Source: Antedon mediterranea (lineage: Eukaryota > Echinodermata > Crinoidea > Comatulida > Antedonidae). Taken from it: a stretch of 64,000 nucleotides of DNA. A program made the translations under genes and the position numbers. The notes under the pieces are model-generated. The model saw only the letters and a program-made list of their open reading frames with translations. It was not told where the DNA came from and did not search any database. Where the stretch lies: assembly GCF_964355755.1 (NCBI RefSeq), contig NC_092673.1, positions 14,761,001-14,825,000 of the forward strand, written 5' to 3'. Positions 22,226 through 33,660 of this stretch are shown here, piece by piece; positions within the stretch are counted from its first letter, which is position 1; every line of letters starts with the position of its first letter.

Positions 22226-22530
22226 GTTTTACGTGACAATGTTTGACTTCTTGTAAAAATCCACTATTAATGGTAATTTTCTTCTTGGTTTAATTAGTTA
22301 TTTGTTATTTTCTATGCAACATTAATAGAAATAATTGTTTATAAAATTAAATGAAATAAAAAAAATGAAATTAGCTAATTTGTCCAGGTTTTACGTGACA
22401 ATGTTTGACTTCTTGTAAAAATCCACTATTAATGGTATTTTTCTTCTTGTTATTTTCTATGTAACAATAGAAATATTTGTTTATAAAATTATTTATAAAA
22501 TTAAATGAAATAAACGAATGAAATTGCTTT
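22226..22530. repeat. 162-bp tandem repeat, two copies
   Basis: GTTTTACGTGACAATGTTTG starts at 22226 and again at 22388. Both copies share TTGTAAAAATCCACTATTAA and the AAATGAAATAAA end, and differ by small indels. Confidence 0.85.
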
Positions 22531-22730
22531 TTAAGATAGTGTTACAGTACATTTACCTTGATTAGCTAATAAAATCAAACCAATTTAATGCTTTACTAAA
22601 TGTATAGACTCAGTATTTGATATTACATGTTATAGGCATCAATAGGGATTACCACCAAGGGATTTAATGGTGTTTCTTGGTCACCTAGAACTTCTCAAAT
22701 TATTGATTCTTACATTATTATTAAACTTAA

Positions 22731-22815
22731 AGGCCAGGTGCGGCCAAAACATTTCTATTGATCATACATTCCAATAATTATCGATCAATAGTTTCCCCTA
22801 TGTTTCATTATTTTT
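22731..22815. repeat. Dispersed repeat, also at 28150-28230
   Basis: CCAGGTGCGGCCAAAACATT, CATACATTCCAATAATTATC and AGTTTCCCCTATGTTTC recur at 28150-28230 with about 85% identity by eye. Family unknown. Confidence 0.65.
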
Positions 22816-23232
22816 GGCATTTTATTTGTGTTACACGAACTTGTTGAAAATAAGCACTTTCTTATCAGTGTAGGGATAGTACAAATTTTGTAAATAGAGA
22901 GGCATTTTTAAAAAAAAGCTATGAAAAATAAACAGTTTAGTAAAAAATGTTATCAGATGACTAAATATAGGTAATATAACGTGAATTTTACTTTTTTTTT
23001 ATTCAATTTTAGAATTTTATTTTTATGCTATAGCAAAAATTATCCACCGTATATCCATCATCTTTTTTCACCTTTTAGGGAGTCACCAGACATGTTATTA
23101 CATTAGGTTAAACTACATAACTACTGAAAAAAAGTTTTTATGGCAGAATTTTGGCAAATATTTGATTTATGTACAAATTACCAGATATTATATTTAAAAT
23201 TCATGCCTGTATCTAAGCTTTAAGGTTTGTCT

Positions 23233-23372
23233 ACACTATCAAACTGTATGTGTCAAAAAATGTGATGTGCCCATATATGGACATGATGATGTCATATCAC
23301 TAACATATTTAAGCATAGCACTACCATATAAGGGCACATCAAACTTTTTTGACACATAAAGTTTGATAGTGT
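23233..23372. mobile_element. 140-bp MITE with about 40-bp inverted ends
   Basis: ACACTATCAAACTGTATGTG TCAAAAAA...GATGTGCCC on the left (23233-23272) is mirrored by GGGCACATCAAAC...AGTTTGATAGTGT on the right (23332-23372). The short centre has no coding content. It sits in the intron just upstream of FReD exon 1. Confidence 0.8.
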
Positions 23373-23715
23373 CAATTCTTTTATAGAGACACACTCTTTT
23401 CTATCAGAGTTAAAATACAATCTTGCGGTTTAGTTGTTTCATGTGTGAATAAAACAAAAGATAGAGGCCTATATTCTTTGCTAACACCTATCAGAGTAAT
23501 AAGAAGAGGAGTTCCATTGGATGGTTGTAACTCAGATATGATGATTCAGATCAGCCACATTAAAAACTAAAAATTGAATAGAAAAATTACCTTAATATAA
23601 TGACAAATTAGGCCAAAACTATGAATAATTTTGTATATCCTAACACTTGATTTTGCCTAAAAAATATCAGTGAGTTTTTCCCACCATAAAACACGTCAAA
23701 CTTTATACATTTTAG

Positions 23716-23846
23716 AGTGGTTGATGGGGGACTGTGGCAACATTTCACAATTTTATCCTGTGAGTGGTGAATATGTGATACAACCAAGTGAGGGAGGACC
23801 ACAAATTAATGTGTACTGTGATATTAGGGAAGATGGAAATTGGACG
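23716..23846 (+). CDS. G1 FReD exon 1
   Basis: Between TTTTAG|AG and ACG|GTAAG, 131 bp enter in phase 1 and leave in phase 0. They encode the N-terminal FReD segment: DCGNISQFYPVSGEYVIQP, then INVYCDIREDGNWT. The paired cysteines (DCG and VYCD) and the GEYxIxP and YCD.....GWT patterns are the standard opening of the fibrinogen C-terminal domain, an extracellular lectin-like fold that binds acetylated sugars or other ligands. Trp-Thr leads straight into VIQRR of the next exon. The G2 paralogue has the same exon at 30965. Confidence 0.85.
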
Positions 23847-24256
23847 GTAAGACAACAGTTATCAAGAGTAAACCCATCTTTATTAATTATTCTATAACAC
23901 ACAAACAAAAACAAAATGTATCCATCATCATTACTATAAGGACTACCAGGGATCAGCATGGACAGAAAACATTTATTATAGAGAACAATGTTAATGATTT
24001 GGGAGATAAGCCTTTACCAGCAACAGTGCAACGTTACAGAAAATTAAGTTGAAAGGCCAATGATTTATACTAATGTTCCAAATCATGCATACTAAGCACC
24101 AAGAAGCAACTTAAGTGTAGTCAAATGATACACTATTGACTTAGTGTAGTTTAATCGTAATAATACTGACCAGGTTCTCATTTCATTCAGTTCTATTTAT
24201 GCTTGTTCAGTAAAGTAGGCTAGAGTATATATATAACTAAATCTTTTTATGATCAG

Positions 24257-24518
24257 GTGATACAGAGAAGACAAGATGGATCAGTTGATTTCTACCGTAA
24301 TTGGACAGAATACAAAGAGGGTTTTGGAAATGTGAACACAGAGTTCTGGCTTGGTAATGAACAAATCAACCGTTTAACAGCTGATGGAAATTTTGAGCTA
24401 ATGGTAGAAATGACAGATCACTTGAATGTAACAAAGTTTGCAAAATATTCCCAATTCCATGTTGGTACTGAGGACTCTAACTATGTTTTGACAATCAGTG
24501 GATACACAGGAACTGCAG
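24257..24518 (+). CDS. G1 FReD exon 2
   Basis: From TGATCAG| to GCAG|GTTAG, 262 bp, phase 0 to phase 1. It encodes VIQRRQDGSVDFYRNWTEY, KEGFGNVNTEFWLGNEQI, the ELMVEMTDHLN strand and NYVLTISGYTGTAG. These are the hallmark core motifs of FReD (QRR.DGS.DF.R.W..Y..GFG....EFWLG). The G2 equivalent at 31467 is about 85-90% identical until it is interrupted. Confidence 0.92.
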
Positions 24519-25350
24519 GTTAGTATATTCAATCAATTTTATCTGAAGAAAGTAAACAAAGAATTAACATTGATACTTTTAGCACTCCTACACTCTTTGT
24601 AAGTTGCAGTAAAAATAGTCTATGAACTACTCACATACTGTATGTTTTTATTTTATTTATCACATTTGAAGTGTATAATAAAATTAATGTTTAGAATTAC
24701 AACTGCTTAAATAAATGATAAGGACATTGACTGGGACAGAACCTAAAACATGTACTGTACCCAAGGTTCCTAAAGTTTAGGGTAATAATTTGTAGCATGA
24801 AATAGAACATAGATAAATGAGGAACCCATGTTAAAATGTAATAGTTTTATTATTAAAGTTGACAATTTTCTAGTGTTTTCTAATCAATATAACTCTCCAG
24901 TGGGAACACGTTTGTTTAATGAATTTGTTTACATATTAATCTATTTGCAAATATTGTAGAAAACATCAAGTAAAAAGATAGAAATCAAATTTCACCAAGG
25001 TATTTGGAACTTATTTAGGTTAGAAATAAAAGAAACTGATTTCAAATGAATACTGTAAATGGAAATATTTTCGCATACAGAATGATTCGCTTAACTACTT
25101 TCTTGACGTTTTCGCGTATTGATATTTTCACAGATTTCATTTTAGTCTAGGCCTAAAGTAAAGTATAAAAGTGTCGACACGAGCTATCATATTAACATCC
25201 TATTATTATAGCTGAGGCCCATACAGTGGGCCTTAAGGTCTAGCCTACATTCCGTATTCACAGTACTACAGTAGTAAATTAAAAACAAATGTTTCTATAT
25301 TTGTTTAATCCTTTTTATATTCACAAAACTTCCAATAAACTAACTGCAAA

Positions 25351-25435
25351 AGTATCTTGAAAATATTCTTTTTTCAAACCAATAATTAGTTTTTACTAAT
25401 TATTGGTTTGAAAAAAAGAATATTTTTAAGATACT
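25351..25435. repeat. Near-perfect hairpin, 40-bp arms
   Basis: The left arm 25351-25390 and right arm 25395-25435 are inverse complements except for one base change and one extra A, with a four-T loop. It lies in the intron between FReD exons 2 and 3. Confidence 0.9.
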
Positions 25436-26388
25436 TATACCTACAAACCAGATGAACATTTTCAATCATAACTGCAAAAGTGTCGATCACTGCTGCAGTA
25501 CTGAGACAGTACCGTAAGAATCTGTAGCTTTTTTCGGTTTGCATGTTGTTTACATTCAACCCAAAATTTGCGAAAATTAAACCATTGCAAAAATAACGGC
25601 ATATGAAATGTACAGTGTATTATGCAACATACTAAAGCTGAAAAAAGTTGGACCAACGTTAAGAAAAGCTCCTAAAAACATCTGAAAAATAGAACAAAAC
25701 AGTTATAATAATGATATTATAATCTAATCTATTATTATAATCTAAATTGTCTATAATGTAAATTGTTGGATGGCCTTCCCACTTCAAAATTCTTTCTTAT
25801 AGGCCTGAAACAAATCTAACAACATTAAAATGTTCAAATGCACTCATGGTACAACTTATCTATTCTGTAATGGAACAACTCTCAAGGTCAAATGACATTT
25901 GATCATTTTACTTCAGCAACTACATTTGTTTTAATGTAGGCATTTATGAGGCAATCGAGGCAACAGTATGTGTATAATTAATATCCAAACAAGCTTGCTA
26001 AATAATTGCACAAACAGGTTAAAGAGTGAGTAAAATATAATTACTGCCAGTAACTACAGAATTATAGAATTTTCTACCCAAAACAATTTTTTTGGTAAAA
26101 TCAGACAAAACACAGTGAAATTAAAAACAAATTAAATGTAATTAAATAATAAAAAATACTATTTATAGACCTAAATTGTGTTTATGATTTAATGTATGGC
26201 AATTTGACAAAAAAAATTAAATATGTTAATAAATTACAAATTATAGGATATTTTATTATTTCTATTTTCCCTTTTATATCAAATACCTTTTATTTTATTT
26301 TTAATACAAAGAAAAACAAATATTTAAAATGAATTTTAATTTAAAGATATATGAAGTAAACTAAAGATGATATGTTTTGTTTGTTTAG

Positions 26389-26642
26389 GTGATTCTTTGG
26401 CATCATTACACAATGGTCAACAATTTTCAACGTATGATAGAGACAATGATAAGTTCAGTGGTAACTGTGCTCTGGCATTCAAAAGTGCTTGGTGGTACAA
26501 TAGCTGTTATGATTCAAACCTGAATGGGGTTTACCTTACACCAGGTACAGCTGATGATGTTAAAGGCATCGGCTGGTGGCATTTCCATAGAGGGTTCTAC
26601 AGTCTCAAGAAGACAGTGATGATGGTTAAAAGAGCACCATAA
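26389..26642 (+). CDS. G1 FReD exon 3 and stop
   Basis: After TTGTTTAG, entering in phase 1, 84 codons to TAA complete the FReD. The calcium-site loop YDRDNDKFSGNCA, the ligand-pocket region WWYNSCYDSNLNGVY and the closing strand VMMVKRAP are all present, so the domain has every conserved cysteine and looks functional. Together the three exons give about 215 residues, the usual FReD length. Confidence 0.92.
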
Positions 26643-26645
26643 GAT

Positions 26646-26785
26646 AGTTGTCATGATTCAAACATGAATGGCTTTACCTACACCAGATACAGTTGATTAC
26701 AATGGCATCAACTTGTATACTTTTGATAGAGGCCTTAAGACAACAGTGATGATGGTTAAGAGAGCAGCACAAAATAATCAGAATC
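26646..26785 (+). pseudogene. Decayed duplicate of the FReD exon 3 end
   Basis: ATGATTCAAACATGAATGG, CACCAGATACAG and ACAGTGATGATGGTTAAGAG repeat the last 130 bp of exon 3 in order, with frameshifts. It lies directly behind the stop codon, in what should be the 3'UTR, so it came from a local tandem duplication. Confidence 0.8.
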
Positions 26786-27271
26786 TGTAATTATTGAATA
26801 ATTTGACTTATGAATAATATATAGGAATAACGAAGATTCCTCTTTTGTTTCTTTTAGCTATTATCCATTTGGAATTATCATTAAATAATTGTATTGTTAA
26901 ATAACAGCTCGTTATCTAATCCAAATGTTACAGAATTAATAATCGAATATATTGTCATATCACTTGTGATTTGTTTAAACATTATTAGTATTTTAATTTA
27001 TATAATAATATAAATATTATGTAAACTTTCATTAGGCATACAAAGATTAATAACAGTTATTTTTTTTTATTTTATTATTATTTGAATTTATGCTATAACT
27101 ACATATATAATAGTAACATTAATATTAATTGTTTTTAATTACAAAATAACATTAAATTGATATTCAATCAGTGTATCCTTTCATTACTGATAAATTAGTA
27201 GTTTGTAAATCTAACTTTAGGAGTATGATTTTTAGTCTATATTGAATCTTGTTTTAAAGTTATTAAAAATG

Positions 27272-27277
27272 AAATAA
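27272..27277 (+). terminator. Candidate polyadenylation signal for G1
   Basis: AATAAA about 630 bp after the G1 stop, in AT-rich 3' flank. A second AATAAA runs into a 33-A tract at about 27568-27600. Which one is used cannot be told from sequence. Confidence 0.3.
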
Positions 27278-27567
27278 AAACATATAATGAATGTATGTAT
27301 TTTTTAATGTAAAGATGGCTTTTTTAAAGATATTAACAATCACCATGGTGGATATAATTAATAGGCACCACTAGCTCTTTTTTAGATATGTAATAAGTGA
27401 ATGTTTTAAGGTTTTTTATTCATGTATGTTTTTAATTGTATGGTACGATATCTAATTTTATTAAGATATTTCTATTTTTATAGCAATTTTAACTAATTTT
27501 TAGTCATTTGTAATACATTTCATTTCAGTCCTTGACTGTCGTTTTGTAATATATTTTTATATACCGA

Positions 27568-27604
<37 letters not shown>

Positions 27605-29616
27605 CAACATTGGATCTTCATAATAATTGTTTTGGAAATTCACTAAAATTTACTTATTTATGCAAATACGAGGGGGTTTATTCAGATATGAATACAAACA
27701 ATATACATACAAATATATTATTCACCAACTGTTCTAATACCACATACGTGAGACCAAAGACGATCAATTATTAATAACATTCTTAGTGCATGTAATTGGC
27801 AAGTTACTCGATGTTGGATGGAGATGAAATAAAAATTAAAAATGGCCTTCTATCAAATAAAGCGCGTCTTATTCTTCAATACATATCAACAATATAGATG
27901 GATATAACGTTTTAGTATCATTTTGATTTTCGATTTCGATTCTTACTGTTTCAGTATATTTTATTTTATTCGTCATTATAATCAATGCATTAAAGAGAAA
28001 AACGAAATGCATCACCAAAGCGGTTACTAGGGAGAGAATGTGAATTTATTAATTATCGCAAGAAGCTTTCTCAAATAATGTCGTCGTTATCACAGTTGTT
28101 CAGCTGTGACGTTTGACTACACGGCCCATCTGAATTGAAAGAAAGACAAACACCAGGTGCTGGAAAAAATTTCTATTGGCCATACATTCCAATAGTTATC
28201 AATCTATAGTTTCCCCTATGTTTTATATTTGTATATTAATATCAATTCATTACTTGTTGGTCAAGTTAGTGAAAACCAAACATGTATGATTTACCCTTCA
28301 AACTTGAAAATGTTGATACCATTAAGATTTTTGACTTGAAAGCTATGTAAGATATTGTTGCTGGAGAGAATCGACGTACCTATTTAAATAATATTTGTTT
28401 TGTCAGTCATCAAAATAGATTGATACAGCTAATTCAATATAGGAAAATAATGATGTGTTTGTTTAATTTATCTTCATCACATAATGAATTATACAGTTCG
28501 TAAATTCTATACTTATATATATAATTTATTGGAGATAAACACGTTTTCTTATGTTTTATGTCTCCTAAAAAAGAGTCGAGTTCATTTAATATTGGAAAAT
28601 TGAACAAATTATTGATTGTAGTGGCCATATATTTATATCTTGTGTTTACTACAGAATTGTTTATCCAGACTACTGAAATTATTTATATTATTAAATATTT
28701 TAACTGGTCAGAGTTTTAAAGATGAGAAAAAGAAATGGCACAGAAATTCATGATTATCACAGCAAATGTACCACTTTTCTGTCTGGATTCAATTACATTT
28801 TTAAATATAATTTATGTTTTAATGTTTTTTTATGAGGAAGTGCATACAGAAAAAAAGAAAAGATTCGATTGGAATACGTAGGACTTGCAAATAAAAATTA
28901 TAACTGGACACCCATTATGAATTGTTGCAGGTATTGAATCAGATCAGGTGCTTCTCAATAAAACAGAAATAAATTAAATATTTTTAGAAAGTAATCTGTA
29001 TTTTAATTATTGTAATTTGAACACCAAAAAATGCGTCTAAAAAAAAAGAGCATGTATATCTTCATGATTTTTCATACATTATTATTTTATTTATTTTATT
29101 CAATCTCATTCAACAGCGGGAAACCCGCCCCTTAAAGAATGGAATAAAATATACAAGGGCTAGTGTTGCCCGAAAGCTCTGCTAACTTTTTTGGCTGTTT
29201 ACTTTATCGTTTTGATTTAGCTTTTCGCTTTTTATTTTTGTATCTCCATTGAGATCCAGCCACTGATACCCACAGCATTGTCATTTTTTTTCAGTAATTT
29301 GCCTTTATATATATATATATATATAAATGTTCGGTTCAATGTAACCTTAAGACCTAAACATTACAAAGTTATACAATCTTATGTAAATCATATCTTACAC
29401 TCAGCATGTTGATTGGTGCACACTGACATGTCTATTGATGTGGTTGGATAATGGAGTATCAACTCTGTCTTCATATACATATAAGATGAAAATATAGTTC
29501 GTACCACAATGTTAAGAAACTCATTCAGGCGTACGTCGAGCATTTGAAGACGAATTGTAGATTTTATTGGCACGATAACCGTTTCATTCGTCAATACATA
29601 ATTCTAAAACGTCGCA
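27278..29616. other. Spacer between G1 and G2
   Basis: AT-rich with no coding exon seen. It includes the poly-A tract near 27570-27600, the dispersed repeat at 28150-28230, a minus-strand LINE-tail-like GGCGGGTTTCCCGCTGTTG near 29108-29128, and a short (TA)n tract at 29306-29324. Confidence 0.45.
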
Positions 29617-29914
29617 ATGCTAACTTCAACTTTAATAATTTTCTTTCTTCTGCTCTTTGTTGTCGGTGATCTTTCGATCAATACATATGATTATACGGTT
29701 ATCCTAGAGGGGCATGCTTTTGAAGGTTGGAGTTACGAGTTGAAGAATATACACAAACTAAATTGTTTGCTGGAATGTTCCAAGAAATCTGATTGCTTGT
29801 CGGTTAACTATAACCAGAAGGATCGTGTTTGTCAAATCAATAAGCAAATACTGGAAACGTCATCAGTTGAAAACAACATAATTCAAGCGCCTGAATTTTG
29901 TTACATTGAAAGGA
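29617..29914 (+). CDS. G2 exon 1: signal peptide and PAN/Apple-like domain
   Basis: ATG 29617 opens a secretory signal peptide (MLTSTLIIFFLLLFVVGDLS). A PAN/Apple-like module follows at about residues 25-98, with NCLLECSKKSDCLSVNYN, RVCQINK and a final EFCY cysteine. The exon ends at GGA|GTAAGT in phase 1 and joins FReD exon 1 at 30965 as a lysine codon. PAN-FReD combinations with a secreted plan are a known layout among invertebrate FReD proteins. Unlike G1 this product would be secreted. Confidence 0.75.
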
Positions 29915-29944
29915 GTAAGTATACAATTTTGCAAACTTATTAAA

Positions 29945-30215
29945 TATGTATTGTCCCTTGAAACACAAAAAAATGATGGTCAAAATATTCTAAATTTAAA
30001 TTGGCCATATCAAAGTAATATTAAAGTTATTCACTTTAAGTCGAAAATTCGAGCCAAAACAACAAGTTTACGTAAATAACAGGTAAATTAGTTTGATAAC
30101 ATTTCGTCTGGAAAATTGTCGCGAGCGAAAGTAAACAAAGATTTCAAACCACGAGTACGCATATTGCATATGCTAATTAGGATTATTTACAACTCGTCAC
30201 AGTTGAGAAGGTATT
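29945..30215. repeat. G2 intron 1 block shared with 21363-21620
   Basis: Counterpart of the block described at 21363-21620; it begins about 30 bp after the G2 exon 1 donor. A further shared patch (CACCAAGGGATT and TGGTCACCTRGAA) lies at about 30720-30765 and 22650-22690, so G1 and G2 introns are colinear. Confidence 0.8.
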
Positions 30216-30964
30216 TTCACACAGATCGTAAAGAAGTTTTATGAAATATGCATACAGAGTAGCGAAACAAGCACGTTTCATTATGGGATATGTTTTGATG
30301 GAAAACTTTGACTGGAAGTCAAAGTTATTTTTTTAACAAAAAAACGTCTGTATTTTAGTTAAATGATTTTTTTTTCGACAAATTTTTGGTGATAGTTAAT
30401 AACTATTATGATACTTCAAAATGACCCACCTTTTTTCGAAATTTTTAATTTTTTAATTTTTTGGGATTAGTCAAAGGGAAAATACATGGATTCTTTATAT
30501 AGAGGTTCACATCAATGTTGATTGGTAGTGATATTTTGTTGCTGTTGAATTTGCCTAGGAAATGTTCTCTTTATTTTCATATAAGTCAATAAAAAGTGTT
30601 CTTCAAAATTTTACAGTACATCTACAAGGATTGAATTAACCTACTATAAATTCAGACCAAATGACTACATGAGGTGGTACTGCATGTTATATGCATATCT
30701 ACCAAGTCCATGGGATTATCACCAAGGGATTCAGTTGTGCTTGATGGTCACCTGGAAACTAGTTTAAATTTTTGCAGAATTATAAATTACTATTACGGTA
30801 CTTATTACTATTAAAATTACAAAATGTGCACATTAATGAATTGTATTAGTTTTACAATTGAATATTGCATTTTCTCTAAAATAGATACAAACTATTTTTC
30901 CCAATAATATACCAGTGTGATCTTTTTTTTAAACAACAATCTTTTTTAATTTTTTTTATTTTAG

Positions 30965-31101
30965 AAAGTTTTATGAGGGACTGTGGTGACATTTTACAAT
31001 ATAATCCTTCTGCTAATGGTGGTGAATATGTGATACAACCAGGTGATGGAGAACCAGAGATTACTGTGTACTGTGACATGAGGGAAGATGGAGGTTGGAT
31101 G
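30965..31101 (+). CDS. G2 FReD exon 1
   Basis: TTTTATTTTAG| to ATG|GTAAG, 137 bp, phase 1 to 0. It encodes RDCGDILQYNPSANGGEYVI, then ITVYCDMREDGGWM, matching G1 exon 1 with two extra residues. The cysteine pair is intact. Confidence 0.85.
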
Positions 31102-31466
31102 GTAAGTATACAGTAGGCAACAATTTATTCAAAGAAATTAGAAGTACCGTTGATCCAACATCACTGCCACAGCTTACTAATTCATTACTAAAACAGTGCC
31201 AGGGACAGAAAACACTGATATGGCTTTAGAAGCATAAACATAACTGCGGAAACTTTCAGGTTGACAAATATGTTTTAGTTTTAACCGAAAGAGCGACCAT
31301 TATATACTAATGTTCCAAAACTTGCATAAGAACCAACAAGCAATTTATTATTACTGGCAGTTAGGTTCTCATTTCATTCATTGCTATTTACGCTAGTTGA
31401 TGGGCCTGTCATCACTATTTTAGTAAAGCTAAAGTAGAGTAAAGATTACTTTCTTTTCATTATCAG

Positions 31467-31718
31467 GTGATACAGAGAAGACAAGATGGATCAGTTGATT
31501 TTTACCGAAATTGGAAAGAATACAAAGAGGGTTTTGGAAACGTGAACACAGAGTTCTGGCTTGGTAATGAACAAATCAACCGTTTAACAGCTGATGGCGA
31601 ATTTGAGCTATTGATAGAAATGACAGACCACTTGAATGTAATGAAGATCGCAAGATATTCTCTCTTTCGTATTGGTACTGAGGACTCTAACTATGTTTTG
31701 ACTATCAGTGGATACACA
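31467..31718 (+). pseudogene. G2 FReD exon 2, truncated by duplicon B
   Basis: The exon starts normally (VIQRRQDGSVDFYRNWKEY, EFWLGNEQINRL, NYVLTISGYT). Where G1 continues with GTAG and a donor, G2 passes at 31718/31719 into duplicon sequence. The frame then reads 23 foreign residues to a stop at 31790. No FReD exon 3 lies downstream in the window, so the calcium and ligand sites are lost. A GTAAGT at 31773 would give a phase-0 splice that frame-shifts the stalk exon. The gene is therefore probably dead or makes a shortened protein. Confidence 0.85.
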
Positions 31719-33478
31719 GCGACGCTGGAAACAAAGGTTTTTCCAGCCTCCTGCGTAAATGGTTCGTGCTTGGTAAGTTTTTTTCATTAGTTTTCTCCTT
31801 AAAGAAAAGCTCCCCTCAAACTTTTATTATGTTTAGATAAGTTTAATTAAAGTGATTATACAAAAAAAAAAGGAAAAATATGGCAATATATTTAATAATA
31901 TGGAAATAGTGCTTTTTAATATATTACATTTTTTTCTGCAGAGTCAACTACAATGGCGATTGGTACGACCACACACGAGGCATCAGCAGTAACTGAATTT
32001 GACACGTCCAACACGAACGGTCTTGCATTACGATCGACAACCATTACACATACATCAACTACAGAGTCAACGGCGAATGCTAAGACAACACCGATAAGTA
32101 CAACTATAATCCAAAATTCACCAACGACAGAGTTAACTAATGGTACAGCCATAATATGGCAAATTGTTTTATCATTTACTTCTGAATTAAACTTTAGGGC
32201 AATTGGTTGCAACTTAAGTCCAATATAGGCCTATTCGACTTAATATGCAATATATCACAATCATGTCATTAGCACAAATGCATAGATTAAGATATCGGAC
32301 AAACTGAAAATGTAATCTGGTATCACATGCATATATTCAGTTTATATTAAAAAATATTTAATGATATTTACCAGGATTTAATTAGTATAGATAAAGATAG
32401 CCACATGCGATGGTAAAATAGACCTAACTAGAATAGCTAAATTACGTACATTTCCTGTTTTTAATATTCATTGTCGTTGCAATGTAAAACAAGAATATTT
32501 CTTACAAAAAACGCTGCTCGCTTATTGTTATTGCTAAGGTCAAGTCTGGGGGTCACTTCAAGTATCCTATTACAAACAAAAACTTCAATGGACTATTTTG
32601 ATAATAATTCAATGATTATCTGACAGCGAATTATAGTAATATCATGGGACTCATAAATACCAGAAATGCTTTGGGATTTGTCGACTCTTTTCCCAGCCGT
32701 TTTTTGGATTCAACAGGTGAAATTATAGTGGAGTTTCCATTTTAACAAAAATGTCAAAGTGTAGTACTATAAAGCTGCTTGATTTCATCTAATGAATGAG
32801 TCCTCTCGTGTGACGTAGCGGGCTAGAGCAGCAGGGTGAAAAATACTTTTACTTCTATCAAGTTTAATCATCACTGTTCCGACGTACGCAAAGCAGAAAA
32901 CGATGTGTAATAATATGTACGATAAACGGCAATATGCTAACGTCGTCGGCTCTAATTAATTAACCAATAATTAATATAATTAATAATATATAATAATAAT
33001 AATTATTATTATTATTATAAAGTGCTTTAAGAATACGATTTATTTTATCGGAAGAAACAATTGAGGAAAATATATAATTATTAAGAATTAGAATGTTGTA
33101 AGATGTAAATGAAACACTGGTAAACAAATGTTAATAGAAATGCGTGCGTTTGTTTTTGCGTGTAAAATTTTACCTAATAAAATGAACTTGAAATATTAGT
33201 AAAACACCACTACTCAAGAGAAGATGCTAAGGCATTGAAGAATTTATTTTTTAGATATGTTTCTGAACAGGCTCAGAATGAATTTCTGACTGTGTGCGTC
33301 ATGAGAAGGTACATGGAAAACCCCGTCATATGGGTCGTTGATTTGTCCGTAGTCATTGCATTTTGCCGGGGATTCCCCATCATTTAAGTATTTCCGTAGT
33401 ACCCTATTTATTTATCTTCATTTCCCTACGTCCGTAATATTGGGCCAAATTTCCGTAGTAATTACGGGCGTTCCGAAC
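31719..33478. repeat. Duplicon copy B, 1760 bp, inserted in G2
   Basis: Nearly identical to 17431-20398 without its 1.2-kb insert. The left edge lies inside FReD coding sequence; the right edge GGGCGTTCCGAAC abuts CCCATATGGGG repeat sequence. The few differences seen (for example CTGTTTTG versus CTATTTTG near 18307/32594) point to recent duplication. Confidence 0.92.
31942..32142 (+). pseudogene. Second copy of the Ser/Thr-rich stalk exon
   Basis: Same 201 bp, acceptor and phases as 17655-17855, with essentially the same protein. It has no membrane exon upstream in this locus; the preceding G2 exon is broken and out of phase. It may be an orphan module, or could be used by an unseen upstream start. 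Confidence 0.65.
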
Positions 33479-33660
33479 AAAACCCATATGGGGCCCATAT
33501 CTGAAAACAAATGGGTATCATAATTGGTTGCCAATATTGGATTCTTCTGGTTTTGCTCCCAGTACCCATGTGGGTCCCATTTTAGGAAGCCCATCCCATA
33601 CAAAACCCATATGGGCCCCATATCCAGAAACGTATGGGCATTGCAATGGGCTATCAAAAT
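33479..33660. repeat. CCCATATGGG repeat patch
   Basis: Contains AACCCATATGGGGCCCAT, ACCCATGTGGGTCCC and ACCCATATGGGCCCC, modules of the array at 35650-36730. It begins exactly at the right edge of duplicon B. Confidence 0.8.

Larger units (their letters stand above)
20399..23715. other. Putative long G1 intron, repeat-rich
   Basis: If stalk and FReD exons belong to one gene, this is part of its intron. It includes a 13-bp repeat TGTGGCCGAAACN near 21247 and 21265, the G2-like intron block, a 162-bp tandem repeat, a dispersed repeat and a MITE, each listed separately. The 140- and 68-codon minus-strand ORFs have no recognisable content. Confidence 0.4.
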
